From Protula sp. h YS-2021 (lineage: Eukaryota; Annelida; Polychaeta; Sabellida; Serpulidae), in contig OX457027.1 in NCBI GenBank assembly GCA_949752745.1, forward strand, positions 93,567,728 to 93,631,727: 64,000 nt of DNA. The letters run 5' to 3'. Positions 61,750 to 64,000 of the stretch are shown here, one piece after another; within the stretch, counting starts at the first letter, position 1; every line of letters starts with the position of its first letter. The translations under genes were made by a program, and so were the position numbers. Under the pieces are notes generated by a model. The model was not told where the DNA came from, did not search any database, and saw nothing but the letters and a program-made list of their open reading frames with translations.

Positions 61750-61928
61750 AAAAGCATTTCCCACACATTCTCATGCATACACATAGCGGTGAAATTGCTG
61801 TTGATGTTGAGACTGAAAATGCCTCCATGTTTCATAGAGGAAGGCCTGGTAGTCGACATATACCTCTTCACATAAATCGGCATCCTTCTTTGAGAAATGA
61901 TAAGCCGCCACCAGGCGTTCGTCAGTGA
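61750..61928 (+). other. unassigned coding-like stretch
   Basis: The frame reads HILMHTHSGEIAVDVETENA and on to HPSLRNDKPPPGVRQ-stop. It is the only non-repetitive protein-like stretch in the leader region. I do not recognise it, and there is no strong start. Confidence 0.25.
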
Positions 61929-62045
61929 AAAAAATTTTTTCTTAAACTGCATATTTTTTCGACACGTCTGCTCTCTACAAAAGTTCGAAAGCTCTGCAGG
62001 CAATGCAAGCAATGCAAGCAATGCAGGCGGAGATGACGAAATGTG

Positions 62046-62885
62046 TGAAACGTCAGACCACCCCCCCCACCCCTCCTTGTCAATACACAGAGTATTGACG
62101 ACCACCCCCCCCCCACCCCCCCCACCCCTCCCCAATCGCGTTTTCGTCGTTGGCGTCTCGAGTGAAAGAGGCTGCTTACGGGACACACTGGGGGAAGAGT
62201 AGCACAGCAGCAGCACTTGCTTGACGTTTGGCGTTTTCGCCGTTGGCGTCTCGAGTGAAAGAGGCTGCTTACGGGACACACTGGGGGAAGAGTAGCACAG
62301 CAGCAGCACTTGCTTGACGTTTGGCGTTTTCGCCGTTGGCGTCTCGAGTGAAAGGGTGTGTTTGCGCCGAGACGGGTGCGGCATTGCAAAGCATGTCAGA
62401 CCACCCCCCCCCCACCCCCCCCCCCACCCCTCCCCAAAACAAAAAAGCCGAGACGTCTCGAGTGAAAGGGGGTGTGTGCCGTGCCGAGACGGTGTGGAGA
62501 TAGAGTTTTTAAAGCATTTCCCATTCTCATGCATACTTTTCCAAACAGAGTTGTTCTCGAGTGAAGGAGGGTGTGTGTGCCGAGACGGTGTGGAGATAGA
62601 GTTTTTAAAGCATTTCCCATTCTCATGGATACTTTTCCAAACAGAGTTGTTCTCGAGTGAAGGAGGGTGTGTGTGCCGAGACGGGGTGTGGGGTGTGTGG
62701 GGTGTGGAGAGACAGAGACAGAGAGAGTTTTTTTTTTTTGAAAGAAGGTGTGAGTGTCTCGAGTGAACGAGGGTGTGTACGCCGAGACGGGTGCCACATT
62801 GTTGAAACGTCAGACCACCCCCCCCCCACCCCTCCTTGTCAATACACAGAGTATTGACGACCACCCCCCCCCCACCCCTCCCCAA
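62046..62885. repeat. about 85-bp direct repeats bounding a repeat block
   Basis: GAAACGTCAGACCACC, poly-C and TTGTCAATACACAGAGTATTGACGACC occur at 62046-62130 and again at 62803-62885. Each contains the small hairpin GTCAATAC-ACAGA-GTATTGAC. Confidence 0.9.
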
Positions 62886-63545
62886 GCGAGAGACGAGAGA
62901 GTGTGACGAAAGAAAACGTTATATGATGCAAGGATGCTGCTGCATGGATTACGATAGCGAGGCATTGCGAGCGAAAAGTGTGTTTCCGGTGGAAGGATTG
63001 GGAAAGGTTGTAGAATGGTATGGGGGGCTTGTGAAAAAAAAAAAAGCCGAGACGTCTCGAGTGAAAGGGGGTGTGTGCGCCGAGACGGGTTGGGGAGAGA
63101 GAGGGGAGAGAGAGGGGAAGGTGTACCGTGAGCGTCTCGAGTGAAACGATGGTGTGCCGCCGAGACGGGTTGGGGAGAGTTTCTGGGGTTGGGGAGAGAC
63201 AGAGGGGAGAGAGAGAGGGGAAGGTGTGCCGTGAGCGTCTCGAGTGAAACGATGGTGTGCCGCCGAGACGGGTTGGGGAGAGTTTCTGGGGTTGGGGAGA
63301 GACAGAGGGGAGAGAGAGGGGAAAGGTGTGCCGTGAGCGTCTCGAGTGAAAGAGGGGCTGCTTACGGGACACACTGGGGGAAGAGTATGTACACAGCAGC
63401 AACACTTGCTTGACGTTTGGCGTTTTCGCCGTTGGCGTCTCGAGTGAAAGAGGCTGCTTACGGGACACACTGGGGGAAGAGTATGTACACAGCAGCATTA
63501 TTGCTTGACGTTTCGCGTTTTCGCCGTTGGCGTCTCGAGTGAAAG
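62155..63545. repeat. 93-103 bp units sharing TCTCGAGTGAA
   Basis: The GTCTCGAGTGAAAGAGGCTGC...CGCCGTTGGC unit recurs at 62155, 62248, 62341, 63339, 63437 and 63532. Related units with GCCGAGACGG...CTCGAGTGAA(A/G)G lie between them. The core combines GAGACGTCTC and CTCGAG palindromes. Long ORFs of 382 and 320 aa on the minus strand are repeat artefacts. Confidence 0.9.
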
Positions 63546-63654
63546 AGGGGCTGCTTACGGGACACACTGGGCCACTGGGAATCGCTACCAGTGCCACTTG
63601 CTTCACCGTCTCGTTTCGTTGGCGTCTCGCTTGACTCAGCAGCGGATGGTTGGG

Positions 63655-63660
63655 TATAAA
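63655..63660 (+). promoter_or_regulatory. TATA box (TATAAAAG)
   Basis: GGGTATAAAAGAGG is followed about 30 nt later by TCATCAGTACAG, an initiator-like sequence (near 63684-63691), and then by a CAGTGTAGCAGTGTACAGTG repeat in the presumed 5' leader. The start codon is 73 nt downstream. Confidence 0.75.
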
Positions 63661-63727
63661 AGAGGGGGGGTTGTGTGTGGACCTCATCAGTACAGTGTAG
63701 CAGTGTACAGTGTACAGTGTAGCAGTC

Positions 63728-64000
63728 ATGGAGAACAAGACAAGGAGCGCAACAAGCAACAGCAAGCAACAGCAAGCAAGGATGGCTATGAATTCAGACA
63801 CATCAGTGTTTTGTCATGAGTGCAAACAGACATTTCCATTTCTGGACTTGTATGTGGCACATACATGTAAACCAGCAAGGTTGAAACGTGCTATAGAAGA
63901 GCTTGTTCAGCAGATAGAAGTGAAGAGACAAAAGACGATGCAAGATAGCATTATCAGACCTGATCCGTTCCTCTGCGGTGAATGTGCAAAGATATTTCCA
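63728..64000 (+). CDS. Cys/His zinc-finger protein, 5' part, truncated by the window edge
   Basis: The frame from ATG at 63728 is open for 91 codons to the edge. After a Ser/Gln/Asn/Lys-rich N-terminus it reads VFCHECKQTFPFLDLYVAH (Cys29, Cys32, His45) with TC next (Cys47), a C2HC-like finger. A basic/helical stretch follows (ARLKRAIEELVQQIEVKRQK). A second motif, FLCGECAKIFP, begins at the edge (CxxC). Two N-terminal Cys/His fingers separated by a linker is the same plan as the 245-aa protein of the palindromic element, but the sequences are only loosely alike. A strong TATA box and initiator precede it and no intron is apparent. It probably binds DNA; whether it continues into an acidic helical tail lies outside the window. 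Confidence 0.7.
   Translation, partial: MENKTRSATSNSKQQQARMAMNSDTSVFCHECKQTFPFLDLYVAHTCKPARLKRAIEELVQQIEVKRQKTMQDSIIRPDPFLCGECAKIFP

Larger units (their letters stand above)
61376..64000 (+). mobile_element. possible second finger-protein element, left part only
   Basis: From AGTAGG at 61376 the sequence changes to GC-rich, G-biased, repeat-laden DNA unlike the AT-rich flank. It holds an inverted-repeat hairpin 12 nt from that point, direct repeats (62046-62130 with 62803-62885; 61541-61640 with 62903-63020), 93-98 bp tandem units, a TATA promoter and a finger-protein gene open to the window edge. AGTAGG matches the first six bases of the palindromic element. The other end is outside the window, so the boundary and the relationship are tentative. 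Confidence 0.4.

Noticed and set aside
61737..63801. Minus-strand ORFs of 382 and 320 aa and other long ORFs near the right end
   Set aside because: They run through 93-103 bp repeats and poly-C tracts in several frames. The promoter and finger gene lie on the plus strand.

Overview
The window is nuclear DNA of an animal. Genes have GT-AG introns with consistent phases, the DNA is AT-rich with long microsatellites, and the mobile elements (Tc1/mariner, BEL/Pao, Ginger-like, fold-back MITEs, tRNA-derived SINEs) are typical of invertebrates. A marine invertebrate, possibly lophotrochozoan, is my guess, but no species can be named. The window is repeat-dominated and gene-poor, and most short ORFs are artefacts of tandem repeats.

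Layout. 0.3-3.2 kb: 5' exons of an asparagine synthetase gene on the minus strand, continuing past the left edge. 3.3-6.8 kb: satellites and a SINE-like sequence. 6,951-15,082: the most striking object, an 8.13-kb element that is one nearly perfect inverted repeat (arms about 4,054 and 4,053 bp, 25-nt loop). It has termini AGTAGGGTG.../...CACCCTACT and is flanked by a 6-bp direct repeat, AATAAG. Each arm carries a copy of one 245-aa acidic C2H2 zinc-finger gene with TATA box and poly(A) signal, arrays of the CRE octamer TGACGTCA, a self-complementary TTCAACATG array, a TTACGCCTTAG array and a tRNA-like sequence. A 6-bp target duplication and 5'-AG ends are known for Maverick/Polinton integrases. 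15-21.5 kb: MITEs, a palindromic CCCACG/CGTGGG satellite, a hairpin element and a non-autonomous Ginger-like transposon. 21.7-24.1 kb: a decayed KDM3-type JmjC gene next to coiled-coil and C2H2 remnants. 26.5-29.5 kb: a second, broken asparagine synthetase copy. 33.7-38.4 kb: an ankyrin-repeat/Death-domain gene with one in-frame stop. 42.0-47.2 kb: a decayed BEL/Pao retroelement. 48.9-60.3 kb: exons of a probable secreted glycine-rich repeat protein, with repeat-filled introns. 61.4-64.0 kb: the start of a second GC-rich, repeat-laden unit. It has an inverted-repeat hairpin near a possible AGTAGG terminus, a TATA promoter and the 5' part of another Cys/His-finger gene that runs off the right edge.

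How it fits together. The host genes (asparagine synthetase, ANK-Death, KDM3-like, secreted Gly-rich) look unrelated to one another and are separated by mobile and satellite DNA. The two finger-protein units at 7-15 kb and 61-64 kb may belong to one class of element. The palindrome has the form expected of an inverted-duplication genome of a protein-primed replicating element inserted by its integrase, but neither integrase nor polymerase is present here, so that origin is inference.
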